From: Rhizobium bangladeshense
GTDB lineage: Bacteria > Pseudomonadota > Alphaproteobacteria > Rhizobiales > Rhizobiaceae
DNA length: 64,000 bases
NCBI RefSeq assembly: GCF_017357245.1
Contig: NZ_CP071613.1
Span: 248,001 to 312,000 of the forward strand
Reading direction: 5' to 3'
The notes beneath the pieces are model-generated. The model saw only the letters and a program-made list of their open reading frames with translations. It ran no database searches and was not told where the DNA came from. The translations under genes were made by a program, and so were the position numbers. This document shows, one piece after another, positions 37,980 through 46,263 of the stretch (position 1 is its first letter; each line of letters starts with the position of its first letter).

Positions 37980-38960
37980 ATGACCGATGCCCTTTCCTCC
38001 GTGACCCGCAGGAGCGTGCTGCTTTCTGCAGGTGCCGCCGCAGCGGTCATGACAATATCACCCACTCTCAGCGTCGCGGCCAATGGGGCTGCCGCCATCA
38101 ATCTCATCGAAGGAACCAAGACAATGGCATATGTAACCACCAAGGACGGCGTTGAAATCTTCTACAAGGACTGGGGTCCGAAGGACGCTCAGCCCATCGT
38201 CTTCCATCATGGCTGGCCGCTGTCTTCTGATGACTGGGACGCACAGATGCTGTTCTTCCTCTCCAGGGGTTACCGTGTCGTCGCCCACGACCGCCGTGGT
38301 CATGGCCGTTCCGCCCAGGTCTCGGAAGGTCACGATATGGACCATTATGCAGCGGACGCTTTCGCTGTGGTCGAAGCACTCGACCTGATGAATGCCGTTC
38401 ATATCGGCCACTCCACTGGTGGCGGCGAAGTCGCCCGGTACGTCGCCAAGCACGGTCAGCCTTCTGGACGCGTCGCCAAGGCGGTTCTTGTCTCCGCCGT
38501 CCCTCCTCTGATGCTGAAGACCGAAAGCAACCCTGAAGGCCTGCCGATGGAAGTTTTCGACGGCTTCCGCTCCGCACTCGCCGCCAACCGCGCTCAGTTC
38601 TTTCGGGACGTTCCCGCTGGACCCTTCTACGGCTTCAACCGCGATGGTGCGACCGTACAGGAAGGGGTGATCCAGAACTGGTGGCGGCAGGGAATGATGG
38701 GCGGCGCCAAAGCCCACTACGACGGTATCAAGGCCTTCTCCGAAACCGACCAGACGGAAGACCTGAAAGCGATCACTGTCCCTACACTCGTCCTGCACGG
38801 CGAAGACGACCAGATCGTTCCGATCGCCGACTCGGCGCTGAAGTCCTCCAAGCTCCTGAAGAACGGCTCTCTCAAAACCTATCCGGGGTTCTCGCACGGC
38901 ATGCTGACCGTCAACGCCGATGTCCTGAATGCCGATCTCTTGGCCTTCGTGAACGCCTGA
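37980..38960 (+). CDS. alpha/beta hydrolase (non-heme chloroperoxidase type) with Tat-like leader
   Basis: 326-residue alpha/beta hydrolase. Catalytic triad candidates: Ser in GHSTGGGE, Asp in HGEDDQIVP, His in GFSHGM; the oxyanion HHGWPLSSDDWD motif is present. Similar enzymes act as esterases or cofactor-free haloperoxidases. The first 36 residues include TRRSVLLSAGAAAAVM, a twin-arginine-type signal. An internal ATG at 38124 (MAYVTTKDGVEIFYKDWG), where most homologues begin, has AAGGAA upstream, so both exported and cytoplasmic forms are possible. First gene of a putative LysR-controlled cluster. Confidence 0.87.
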   Translation: MTDALSSVTRRSVLLSAGAAAAVMTISPTLSVAANGAAAINLIEGTKTMAYVTTKDGVEIFYKDWGPKDAQPIVFHHGWPLSSDDWDAQMLFFLSRGYRVVAHDRRGHGRSAQVSEGHDMDHYAADAFAVVEALDLMNAVHIGHSTGGGEVARYVAKHGQPSGRVAKAVLVSAVPPLMLKTESNPEGLPMEVFDGFRSALAANRAQFFRDVPAGPFYGFNRDGATVQEGVIQNWWRQGMMGGAKAHYDGIKAFSETDQTEDLKAITVPTLVLHGEDDQIVPIADSALKSSKLLKNGSLKTYPGFSHGMLTVNADVLNADLLAFVNA

Positions 38961-39057
38961 TCGGTCCGGCGGCGGGTGCGGCCTCCCACGCATCCGTCGC
39001 CTCCATGAACTACGAGTGCATACTCGGCGCGCCATCATCTAATGCAAGGAACTTATC

Positions 39058-39516
39058 ATGACGAACAGCAACCCGTCCAAGAAAGTAGAGAACCATGGCG
39101 TCGCCTGGGAGCGCGCCTTCGGATACGTTCAGGCCTTGCAGGTCAAGGACACGATCTATGTCTCGGGCCAGTTGAGCCACGATGACAATGGCAATCTTGT
39201 CGCTCCGGCGGAACTCGACGCGGATAAGCGGCCTGCGGACTTCTCGCAGATGGAGAGCCAGATCCGCCAGACCTATGTCAACGCAAAGACTCTGCTCGCC
39301 AAATATGGTGCGACCCTCGATGATGTCGTTGAAGAGACACTGTACGTGCTTGATGTTCCTAGCGCGTTTGCGGCCGCATCCAAGGTGCGCAAGGAAATGT
39401 ACGGCATCGAGGTGCCTCAGTGCGCCAGCAACCTGATCGGGGTTTCGGCACTGGCTTTCTCCGAGCAGATCGTCGAAATCACATTCCGCGCGGTTGTCGA
39501 CCGACCCGCTGATTGA
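39058..39516 (+). CDS. RidA/YjgF-family protein
   Basis: 152-residue Rid-family protein, likely an imine/enamine deaminase or related binding protein. Core: GYVQALQVKDTIYVSGQLSHDDNGNLV, then ATLDDVVEETLYVLDV and a C-terminal VEITFRAVV strand. The usual final Arg-x-Pro-Glu motif is not obvious, so it may belong to an Rid subfamily without canonical deaminase activity. It lies 97 bp behind the alpha/beta hydrolase, probably on the same transcript. Confidence 0.85.
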   Translation: MTNSNPSKKVENHGVAWERAFGYVQALQVKDTIYVSGQLSHDDNGNLVAPAELDADKRPADFSQMESQIRQTYVNAKTLLAKYGATLDDVVEETLYVLDVPSAFAAASKVRKEMYGIEVPQCASNLIGVSALAFSEQIVEITFRAVVDRPAD

Positions 39517-39593
39517 TCGCGCGGCAGTTACGCCATGAACCCGCCGGAGGCGATGGGTCTCCGCCGGTGATCTCGTTTCAAACGGTTTCTACG

Positions 39594-40319
39594 ATGCCCA
39601 AAAGACTCGCCGCCAAGACACCCTCTTTTGCCATGCAATTGACCCCCCAGCTCGTCGCCAGAACCCTCAAATTTGTCGAAGACGAGGGGCCGGAACCAAA
39701 TTGGACTCCGATTTCGTCTACGCAGCTCGATGACCTCGTCAGCAGGGTTGAGGAGGAGGCCGGTGACGAGGAGATCTGGGTGTTCGCGTACGGATCCCTA
39801 ATGTGGAACCCGGGTTTCGAGGTGGCAGCCAGCGAAGAAGCCGTCGCTTACGGCTGGCACCGTTCGTTCTCGTTGAGGATTGAACGGTTCAGAGCCACCT
39901 CTGATGCGCCGGGCCTCATGTTGGCGCTGCGGCCAGGAGGAAGCTGCTCCGGTCTTGTCCTCAAGCTCCCGTGCACAACCAAGAGGGAGAACCTGCGTAC
40001 TCTTCTTGCGCGAGAGATCCGATACGCCGAAGTATGCGACATGGCGCGATGGGTCGCGGTCAAGACACCGACGGGTATACGCCCGGCGCTCACGTTCTGG
40101 GCAAGCAGCAAGCAATCCCCGCTCACGGAGAAGATCCCCCTCGAAGAAGCGGCAGGGCTGATCGCCCAGGCTTGTGGACCTGCCGGATCCTGCGCGGAAT
40201 ACCTGCACCGAACCGTTTTGGATCTGGCAGGCCGCAATATCTATGATCGAAACCTGTGGCAGCTACAGCAAATGGTCGCCGCTAGACTTCGAGCACTCCC
40301 AGAGGATGATCGGATCTAA
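39594..40319 (+). CDS. ChaC-like gamma-glutamylcyclotransferase
   Basis: 241-residue protein of the ChaC family, which cleaves glutathione to 5-oxoproline and Cys-Gly. The signature EIWVFAYGSLMWNPGFEV is near residue 60, followed by YGWHRSFSLRIERFRATSDAPGLMLALRPGGSCSG, and a likely catalytic Glu in LLAREIRYAEV. A GGPxG-like C-terminal segment ACGPAGSCAEYL is also typical. The ATG at 39594 is preferred; the frame is open back to a TTG overlapping the RidA stop. It converges with the LysR gene. Confidence 0.85.
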   Translation: MPKRLAAKTPSFAMQLTPQLVARTLKFVEDEGPEPNWTPISSTQLDDLVSRVEEEAGDEEIWVFAYGSLMWNPGFEVAASEEAVAYGWHRSFSLRIERFRATSDAPGLMLALRPGGSCSGLVLKLPCTTKRENLRTLLAREIRYAEVCDMARWVAVKTPTGIRPALTFWASSKQSPLTEKIPLEEAAGLIAQACGPAGSCAEYLHRTVLDLAGRNIYDRNLWQLQQMVAARLRALPEDDRI

Positions 40320-40363
40320 AAGCGGTGTGCCGCCAGATCACGCTGACGGGCCTTTGCGTGCGT

Positions 40364-41263
40364 TCAGTCCAGCATGACCATCTTTGCCGCGACCTGCTCC
40401 TCGAAGAATTTCGAGAATGACGCAATCCTCGGCGGCAGTGCCTGGTAAGGCGGGTAGAACAGCGTCAGCCACAGGTCCGGCGGCGCCCATCCCTTAAAGA
40501 CGTGGACCAGCCTGCCACTTCGGATGTGATCAGCAATATTGAACCCGGGCAGCAACGCAACTCCTGCACCGTCGGCGGCCATGTCCGCCAGTACCTCGCC
40601 ACTGTTGGCGCTGAAGGCTCGACCTGCCGAGATCGTGATGCTCGAGCCGCCGTCGGACAAAACCCAGGTCTCGCGCCGGCTCTCGCCACTATAGGCGAGG
40701 CAGTCGTCCGGCTTTAGTTCATTGGGATGTTGCATATCGGCGAAACGGCTCCCTGGTGCCGCGACCAGGATGCGCGGCACCACCCTGATCTTTCTCCAGA
40801 TCGTGTACTTGTCCGAAGGCTGTGATGAGATGCGGATCGCCAGATCATAGTCGTCATCGACGATATTCACCAAACCGTCGGATAAGGAGATCTCGAAGCT
40901 CATCTTCGGATAGCGTTCCTTGAAACCTGACAGGATCGGCGGCAGCACCGTCTTGCCGAACCAGGTGGGCGCGCTGATCCGGAGCCGCCCTTCGTCGGCC
41001 TTGTGTGCATTCATCACATCCCGTCGCGCTTCTTCCAGCGTCTTAACCGCTGGCTGGATCTGGGCAGCGAAGATTGCGCCGTCAGTCGTCAGCGAGACCT
41101 GCCTCGTCGTGCGCACGAAAAGCTGCACGCCAAGTTCTGCTTCAAGCGCGGCAATGGCACGCGTGACGGCTGCGGGGGTCATGTCCAATTCGCGGGCAAC
41201 CTGGGCGAAATTGCGTTTCTCGGCGGCGAGGAGGAAGGTCCGAAGGGCTTTGTAATCGTTCAT
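40364..41263 (-). CDS. LysR-family regulator, candidate controller of the 37.8-47.9 kb cluster
   Basis: 299-residue LysR protein. HTH region ALRTFLLAAEKRNFAQVARELDMTPAAVTRAIAALEAELGVQLF and an effector domain (LRISAPTWFGKTVLPPILSGF). It lies in the middle of nine catabolic/exporter genes and is divergent from the VOC dioxygenase. A GCAAT/ATTGC-rich block in that divergent gap recurs ahead of three other units of the cluster, which makes this the probable pathway regulator. Inducer unknown; cluster content suggests an aromatic or quinone-like compound. Confidence 0.88.
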   Translation of the reverse strand: MNDYKALRTFLLAAEKRNFAQVARELDMTPAAVTRAIAALEAELGVQLFVRTTRQVSLTTDGAIFAAQIQPAVKTLEEARRDVMNAHKADEGRLRISAPTWFGKTVLPPILSGFKERYPKMSFEISLSDGLVNIVDDDYDLAIRISSQPSDKYTIWRKIRVVPRILVAAPGSRFADMQHPNELKPDDCLAYSGESRRETWVLSDGGSSITISAGRAFSANSGEVLADMAADGAGVALLPGFNIADHIRSGRLVHVFKGWAPPDLWLTLFYPPYQALPPRIASFSKFFEEQVAAKMVMLD

Positions 41264-41265
41264 GT

Positions 41266-41311
41266 CATTGTTTCAGTATTTGCAATTCAGTCGAGAGAAA
41301 TATTGCAATAC
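41266..41311. promoter_or_regulatory. shared AT-rich operator block B (LysR/VOC divergent gap)
   Basis: Contains GCAAT-N15-ATTGC and the palindrome TATTGCAATA. Same vocabulary (GCAATTCA, GAAA, TATTGC) as blocks A, C and D. Just 2 bp from the LysR start codon and about 68 bp from the dioxygenase start, as expected for an autoregulated LysR site. Confidence 0.5.
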
Positions 41312-41378
41312 CCGATGGCGATCAACGGGCGTAGCTTTAACATCAACAAGGAATTTTAACCTACTCAAAGGCATCGCC

Positions 41379-42311
41379 ATGATCAGGGACATCAAGGGAC
41401 TGCACCACGTGACTTCGATGGCGTCGGACGCGCGGCAGAATAATCGCTTCTTCACGGAGACGCTCGGCCTGCGCCGCGTCAAGCAGACGGTCAACTTCGA
41501 CGACCCGAGCGTCTACCACCTGTACTACGGTGATGAGATCGGGTCGGCCGGCACGGTCATGACCTACTTCCCGTTCCCGAACATGATGCTCGGCCGCCCC
41601 GGCGTCGGCGAGGTCGGCGAGACGCAGTTCTCCGTGCCGAAGGGCTCGCTGAAGTTCTGGCAGGATCGATTTACCGCTCAAGGTGTGGACGGCCTGGAAG
41701 TGGACACCGTCTTCGGTGCGAACCGACTTCGCTTCATGGGGCCGGACGGCGACGGGCTTGCGCTGATCGAATCCCCCGACGACACGCGGGCTCCGTGGGT
41801 TGCAGATGGAATCCCAGACGCTGCGGCCATCCGCGGCTTCGCCGGCGCCCGCTTCAACCTTCATGACACGGCTGCGACTGAGGAGCTGCTCGGCTTCATG
41901 GGCTATCAGCGCGCCGATAAGGAGGGCGACGTGACCCGCTTCGTCATCCCCAACGGCAACGGGGCAGATACCATCGATCTCGCAGCGTTGCCGAAGACGC
42001 CTTTTGCGCGTCCGGGCGCAGGTTCGGTTCACCACATCGCCTTCGCCGTCGATAACCGTGAGAAGCAGCTTGATGTGCGCAAGGCCCTTATGGACACGGG
42101 ATATCAGGTCACGCCCGTCATCGACCGCGATTACTTCTGGGCCATCTACTTCCGTACACCTGGCGGAGTTCTGTTCGAGGTTGCCACGAACGAGCCTGGC
42201 TTCAACCGGGACGAGGACACGGCGCATCTCGGCGAGGCTCTCAAACTCCCGAGCAGATATGAGGACTACCGCGATGAGATCCAGGCCAATCTTGTGCCGC
42301 TGACGGCATGA
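41379..42311 (+). CDS. VOC-family ring-cleaving dioxygenase
   Basis: 310-residue vicinal-oxygen-chelate protein with two tandem halves. Metal ligands can be placed at His in GLHHVTSMASDARQNNRFF, His in SVHHIAFAV and Glu in GGVLFEVATNEPGF. The pattern resembles MhqO/MhqE-type glyoxalase-bleomycin dioxygenases linked to hydroquinone degradation. The ATG at 41379 is preferred; the frame extends upstream into the operator region. Divergent from the LysR gene and followed by a strong terminator. Confidence 0.87.
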   Translation: MIRDIKGLHHVTSMASDARQNNRFFTETLGLRRVKQTVNFDDPSVYHLYYGDEIGSAGTVMTYFPFPNMMLGRPGVGEVGETQFSVPKGSLKFWQDRFTAQGVDGLEVDTVFGANRLRFMGPDGDGLALIESPDDTRAPWVADGIPDAAAIRGFAGARFNLHDTAATEELLGFMGYQRADKEGDVTRFVIPNGNGADTIDLAALPKTPFARPGAGSVHHIAFAVDNREKQLDVRKALMDTGYQVTPVIDRDYFWAIYFRTPGGVLFEVATNEPGFNRDEDTAHLGEALKLPSRYEDYRDEIQANLVPLTA

Positions 42312-42341
42312 GCAGCAATCTCCAGACAAAGCCGCGATAAG

Positions 42342-42374
42342 AGCGCCGCGTTCCGAAAGGGCCGCGGCGCTTTT
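42342..42374 (+). terminator. intrinsic terminator after the VOC dioxygenase
   Basis: Perfect 9-bp stem AGCGCCGCG / CGCGGCGCT around a 12-base loop, followed by TTT, 30 bp past the stop codon. Part of a 321-bp gap that also holds operator block C. Confidence 0.8.
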
Positions 42375-42396
42375 CATTTCAGCCGCGCCAGCAGTC

Positions 42397-42452
42397 AAAC
42401 TATTGTTGCAGATATCGCAATTCAATAGAAATTCTTATTGCAATTCCGTACG
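42397..42452. promoter_or_regulatory. shared AT-rich operator block C
   Basis: Begins AAACTATTGTTGCAG, matching the AAACTATTGCTG core of blocks A and D, then continues with GCAATTCAATAGAAA and ends with ATTGCAAT. GCAAT and ATTGC are 15 bases apart, as in block B. Located about 180 bp upstream of the isochorismatase-fold hydrolase. Confidence 0.55.
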
Positions 42453-42632
42453 CGTTAGCCGCGCGATACGTTTGTTTTCAGCAGCCAAGACAACGAGTGA
42501 GCGGCTCCGAGACGGATCCAGCAAACACTTCAAGGATTGCAGAACGAGCGTCGCGCGGGCGTCCGATCAACCGCTGCTGCCCATGTCTAACACCGCAACA
42601 GGCGGTCCAAACAAACCGAAGAGGAATTGACC

Positions 42633-43322
42633 ATGTCCAAGCTCGAAGTCCTGACCCCGGCAAACAGCCAGCTCATCTTCATCGACCAGCAGCCGCAGAT
42701 GGCGTTCGGGGTCCAGTCGATCGACCGTCAGACGCTGAAGAACAATGTCGTCGGGCTCGCCAAGGCCGCCAAGATCTTCAACATCCCGACCACGATCACC
42801 ACAGTCGAGACGCAGTCCTTCTCGGGCAACACCTTCCCGGAACTCCTCGCCGTGTTCCCCGAGAACGATATCCTCGAGCGCACCTCGATGAATTCGTGGG
42901 ACGACCAGAACGTTCGTGACGCTCTGGCGAAGAACGCCGCGAACGGCCGCAAGAAGATCGTCGTCTCCGGTCTCTGGACCGAAGTCTGCAACACCACATT
43001 CGCTCTCTCGGCTCTCCATGACGTGCCGGAATACGAGATTTACATGGTCGCCGATGCCTCCGGCGGCACATCCTCGGACGCACACAAGTACGCAATGGAT
43101 CGCATGGTGCAGGCAGGCGTGATTCCGGTCACCTGGCAGCAGGTCCTGCTCGAGTGGCAGCGCGACTGGGCTCGTAAGGAAACCTACGATGCCGTTACAA
43201 CTCTCGTAAAGGAACATTCGGGCGCTTACGGCATGGGCATCGACTATGCCTACACGATGGTTCACGGCGCAGAGGAACGCGTCACGCACGGCAAGCGCAT
43301 CGGACCGAACCCCGCGAAGTAA
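42633..43322 (+). CDS. isochorismatase-fold hydrolase (YcaC type)
   Basis: 229-residue cysteine hydrolase. The Asp of LIFIDQQPQMAFGV, a Lys region (NGRKKIVVSGLWTEVCNT) and the nucleophilic Cys in LWTEVCNTTFALSAL form the expected triad; VADASGGTSSDAHKYAMDRM is the family-specific late motif. YcaC-like proteins are octameric hydrolases with undefined substrates. GAGGAA lies 7 bp ahead of ATG 42633. It has its own upstream copy of the shared operator and a terminator directly behind it. Confidence 0.87.
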   Translation: MSKLEVLTPANSQLIFIDQQPQMAFGVQSIDRQTLKNNVVGLAKAAKIFNIPTTITTVETQSFSGNTFPELLAVFPENDILERTSMNSWDDQNVRDALAKNAANGRKKIVVSGLWTEVCNTTFALSALHDVPEYEIYMVADASGGTSSDAHKYAMDRMVQAGVIPVTWQQVLLEWQRDWARKETYDAVTTLVKEHSGAYGMGIDYAYTMVHGAEERVTHGKRIGPNPAK

Positions 43323-43333
43323 CGGGCTGATCA

Positions 43334-43368
43334 GACCGCTCCGATAACCCCATCGGAGCGGTCCTTTC
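43334..43368 (+). terminator. intrinsic terminator between hydrolase and XapX genes
   Basis: Perfect 12-bp stem (GACCGCTCCGAT / ATCGGAGCGGTC) with a 6-base loop, followed by CTTTCC. It fills most of the 65-bp gap to the XapX gene. The weak T-tract may allow read-through. Confidence 0.7.
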
Positions 43369-43387
43369 CGCAATCGGAGAACATCAC

Positions 43388-43675
43388 ATGAAGCTCTATC
43401 TCCTATCGCTTGGCGCAGGGCTGCTCGTCGGTATCGTCTACAGCCTGCTCAACGTCCGATCACCGGCACCGCCTGTCATTGCCCTGGTCGGCCTTCTCGG
43501 AATCCTTGTCGGCGAACAGATCATTCCGTTCGCGAAGACGCTTTGGAGAAGCGAGCCGGCGGCCATCTCATGGCTTCACCAGATCAAGCCGCACATGTTC
43601 GGTCACCTGCCGAAGGGTAGCGATGGTATCAACATTGCTCGTCAGGCAGATGCGAGTGTAGAGGAGAGGGGCTGA
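43388..43675 (+). CDS. XapX-domain membrane protein
   Basis: 95-residue protein with two hydrophobic helices. The core LYLLSLGAGLLVGIVYSLLNVRSPAPPVIALVGLLGILVGEQIIP is the XapX pattern, a small domain of unknown function. The stop overlaps the start of the amidohydrolase by one base, so the two are translated together. ATG preceded by CGGAG. Confidence 0.85.
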   Translation: MKLYLLSLGAGLLVGIVYSLLNVRSPAPPVIALVGLLGILVGEQIIPFAKTLWRSEPAAISWLHQIKPHMFGHLPKGSDGINIARQADASVEERG

Positions 43676-45657
43676 TGACGACGCGTCGATCCTTTCTCGG
43701 AGGTGCATCGAGCCTGGCGTTTTCGAACCTCTTCTCACCAGCGAAAGCTGCCGATCCCAACCAGACCGGAGTAGACATCATGCATCCCGACCTGATCCTC
43801 CACAATGGCCGCGTGACGACCCTTGACCGGACCAATCCGAATGCGACTGCGATCGCAATAAAGGACGGGTTGTTTCTGGAGGTCGGATCCAACAGCGAGA
43901 TCATGGCGCTGGCTGGTCCCAGCACTGAGATCATCGACCTCAAGGGCAAGCGCGTCCTTCCCGGCCTGATCGACAACCATACCCACGTCGTTCGCGGTGG
44001 CCTCAACTACAACATGGAACTGCGCTGGGACGGCGTACGCTCGCTCGCCGACGCGATGGACATGCTGAAGCGCCAGGTGGCGATCACGCCTGCGCCGCAG
44101 TGGGTTCGCGTCGTCGGCGGGTTCACGGAACATCAGTTCGCCGAAAAGCGGCTGCCCACTCTCGACGAGATCAACGCTGTCGCGCCTGACACACCCGTAT
44201 TCCTTCTGCACCTCTATGATCGTGCGCTGCTCAACGGTGCGGCTCTCCGCGCTGTCGGCTACACCCGTGACACCCCGAACCCGCCCGGAGGCGAGATCAC
44301 CCGCGATGCCAACGGCAATCCTACCGGTATGCTGCTGGCGAAGCCGAATGCAGGCATTCTCTATTCGACGCTTGCCAAGGGGCCTAAGCTTCCGCTGGAC
44401 TACCAGGTCAATTCGACCCGCCACTTCATGCGCGAGTTGAACCGCCTTGGCGTGACAGGTGTGATCGACGCGGGTGGTGGTTTCCAGAACTATCCTGACG
44501 ACTATGAGGTCATCCAGAAGCTGTCCGACGAGAACCAGATGACGGTTCGGCTGGCCTACAATCTCTTCACCCAGAAGCCGAAGGAAGAGAAGCAGGACTT
44601 CCTGAAATGGACCCAGTCGGTCAAATACAAGCAGGGTAACGACTACTTCCGGCACAATGGTGCGGGCGAGATGCTTGTGTTCTCGGCCGCCGACTTCGAG
44701 GATTTCCGCCAGCCCCGTCCGGAGATGGCTCCGGAAATGGAAGGTGAGCTGGAAGAGGTTGTCCGCGTCCTGGCGGAAAACCGTTGGCCGTGGCGTCTGC
44801 ACGCCACCTATGACGAGACGATCTCCCGTGCCCTCGACGTGTTCGAGAAGGTCGACAAGGACATTCCACTCGAAGGATTGAACTGGTTCTTCGACCATGC
44901 CGAGACTATCTCGGATCGCTCGATCGACCGTATCGCCGCCCTGGGCGGTGGCATCGCCACACAACACCGCATGGCATATCAGGGCGAATACTTCGTTGAG
45001 CGCTACGGGCACGGCGTGGCGGAAGCGACACCGCCGATCAGGAAGATGCTCGACAAAGGCGTGAACGTCTCGGCCGGCACCGATGCCACCCGCGTCGCCT
45101 CCTATAATCCGTGGGTCTCGATGTCGTGGATGGTAACTGGCAAGACCGTCGGCGGCATGCAGCTCTATCCGCGCGCCAATTGCCTCGACCGCGAGACGGC
45201 GCTCAGGATGTGGACCGAGAAAGTGACCTGGTTCTCCAACGAGGAAGGCAAGAAAGGCCGCATCGAGAAGGGTCAGTTCGCTGATCTCGTGGTGCCGGAC
45301 AAGGATTTCTTCTCCTGCGCCGAGAACGAGATCTCCTTCCTTGTTTCGGAGCTGACAATGGTCGGCGGCAAGATCGTCTACGGCGCGGGTGACTTCAAGG
45401 CGCTCGACGAAAACGACATCCCGCCCGCCATGCCAGACTGGTCTCCGGTGCGCAAGTTCGGCGGTTACGCGGCCTGGGGCGAACCGGAAGGGGCAGGCGC
45501 TCGTTCGCTGCGCCGCACCGCGATCTCTACATGCGGATGCGCGAGCAATTGCGGCGTGCACGGCCACGACCATTCCGGAGCCTGGACATCCAAGCTCCCG
45601 ATTGCCGACCTCAAGGGCTTCTTTGGGGCTCTCGGCTGCTCCTGCTGGGCGGTCTGA
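43675..45657 (+). CDS. YtcJ-like amidohydrolase with Tat-type leader
   Basis: 660-residue metal-dependent amidohydrolase. The leader TRRSFLGGASSLAFSNLFSPAKA has a twin-arginine signature. The mature enzyme has the LILHNGRVTTLD strand, metal-binding GLIDNHTHVVRGG, and later FDHAETISD and SAGTDATRVASYNPW with the catalytic Asp. YtcJ relatives hydrolyse N-acyl or amide bonds. An internal ATG at 43780 (MHPDLILHNGRV), with GGAG upstream, matches the usual family start. The last 50 residues form an unusual Cys/His-rich tail (STCGCASNCGVHGHDHSG, GCSCW), which could bind a metal. Confidence 0.85.
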   Translation: MTTRRSFLGGASSLAFSNLFSPAKAADPNQTGVDIMHPDLILHNGRVTTLDRTNPNATAIAIKDGLFLEVGSNSEIMALAGPSTEIIDLKGKRVLPGLIDNHTHVVRGGLNYNMELRWDGVRSLADAMDMLKRQVAITPAPQWVRVVGGFTEHQFAEKRLPTLDEINAVAPDTPVFLLHLYDRALLNGAALRAVGYTRDTPNPPGGEITRDANGNPTGMLLAKPNAGILYSTLAKGPKLPLDYQVNSTRHFMRELNRLGVTGVIDAGGGFQNYPDDYEVIQKLSDENQMTVRLAYNLFTQKPKEEKQDFLKWTQSVKYKQGNDYFRHNGAGEMLVFSAADFEDFRQPRPEMAPEMEGELEEVVRVLAENRWPWRLHATYDETISRALDVFEKVDKDIPLEGLNWFFDHAETISDRSIDRIAALGGGIATQHRMAYQGEYFVERYGHGVAEATPPIRKMLDKGVNVSAGTDATRVASYNPWVSMSWMVTGKTVGGMQLYPRANCLDRETALRMWTEKVTWFSNEEGKKGRIEKGQFADLVVPDKDFFSCAENEISFLVSELTMVGGKIVYGAGDFKALDENDIPPAMPDWSPVRKFGGYAAWGEPEGAGARSLRRTAISTCGCASNCGVHGHDHSGAWTSKLPIADLKGFFGALGCSCWAV

Positions 45658-45702
45658 CGAACATCCAGCTCGGGTCGCCCACCGGCACCCGGGCGTCACT
45701 CC

Positions 45703-45747
45703 ATAATTGCCGATTTTGCAATTAAATAGAAACTATTGCTGTAATTG
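45703..45747. promoter_or_regulatory. shared AT-rich operator block D
   Basis: Ungapped 45-bp counterpart of the block at 37847-37891: both begin ATAATTGC, then 16 variable bases, then a conserved 21-bp end (AAACTATTGCTGTAATTG here). It also contains GCAAT-N12-ATTGC. Located 72 bp before the DoxX start. Confidence 0.6.
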
Positions 45748-45819
45748 TTGGCAATGCGGTAACCAGTCAATATCGCTCCATCGAACGCAGCCGCTCGCGG
45801 TGAACATGCAGGAGCAGAT

Positions 45820-46263
45820 ATGACTTACCAATCTCAACTATCCAACCCAATCCGGAGCGGCGTGGCACGCGTGGTCAGATCACCTGTCTTGCGGATGGTG
45901 TCGCTGATGGCTCTTTGCGCGGCCTACATCCAGGGCCCACTCACCAAGATCTTCGACTTCAACGGTGCCCTGAGCGAGATGGATCACTTCGGTCTGCACC
46001 CAGCCTTTTTCTTCGCAGTCGCCGTCATCGTATTCGAGCTGACGGCCTCCGCCATGGTCATCTCGGGCTTCCTGCGCTGGGCAGGCGCGCTGGCGCTGGC
46101 TGGCTTCACGCTTCTAGCCACCCTCATCGCCCTCCGCTTCTGGGAGATGGCGCCTGGGATGGACCGCATGATGGCCACCAATGCCTTCTTTGAGCACCTA
46201 GGCCTGGCGGGCGCATTCGTGTTCGTTGCAGCATTTGACCTCACAAAGGGAGCAGGCAAATGA
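45820..46263 (+). CDS. DoxX-family membrane protein
   Basis: 147-residue integral membrane protein with four hydrophobic segments. YIQGPLTKIFDFNGALSEMDHFGLHPAFFFAVAVIVFELTAS fits the DoxX pattern. DoxX-like proteins are associated with quinone or thiosulfate redox chemistry and detoxification. It overlaps the MFS gene by 4 bp (ATGA), so the two are coupled, and has operator block D upstream. Confidence 0.85.
   Translation: MTYQSQLSNPIRSGVARVVRSPVLRMVSLMALCAAYIQGPLTKIFDFNGALSEMDHFGLHPAFFFAVAVIVFELTASAMVISGFLRWAGALALAGFTLLATLIALRFWEMAPGMDRMMATNAFFEHLGLAGAFVFVAAFDLTKGAGK

Noticed and set aside
43735..45699. 654-codon open frame on the minus strand opposite the amidohydrolase
   Set aside because: High-GC codon shadow; no recognisable motif and fully overlapped by a gene with intact catalytic motifs.
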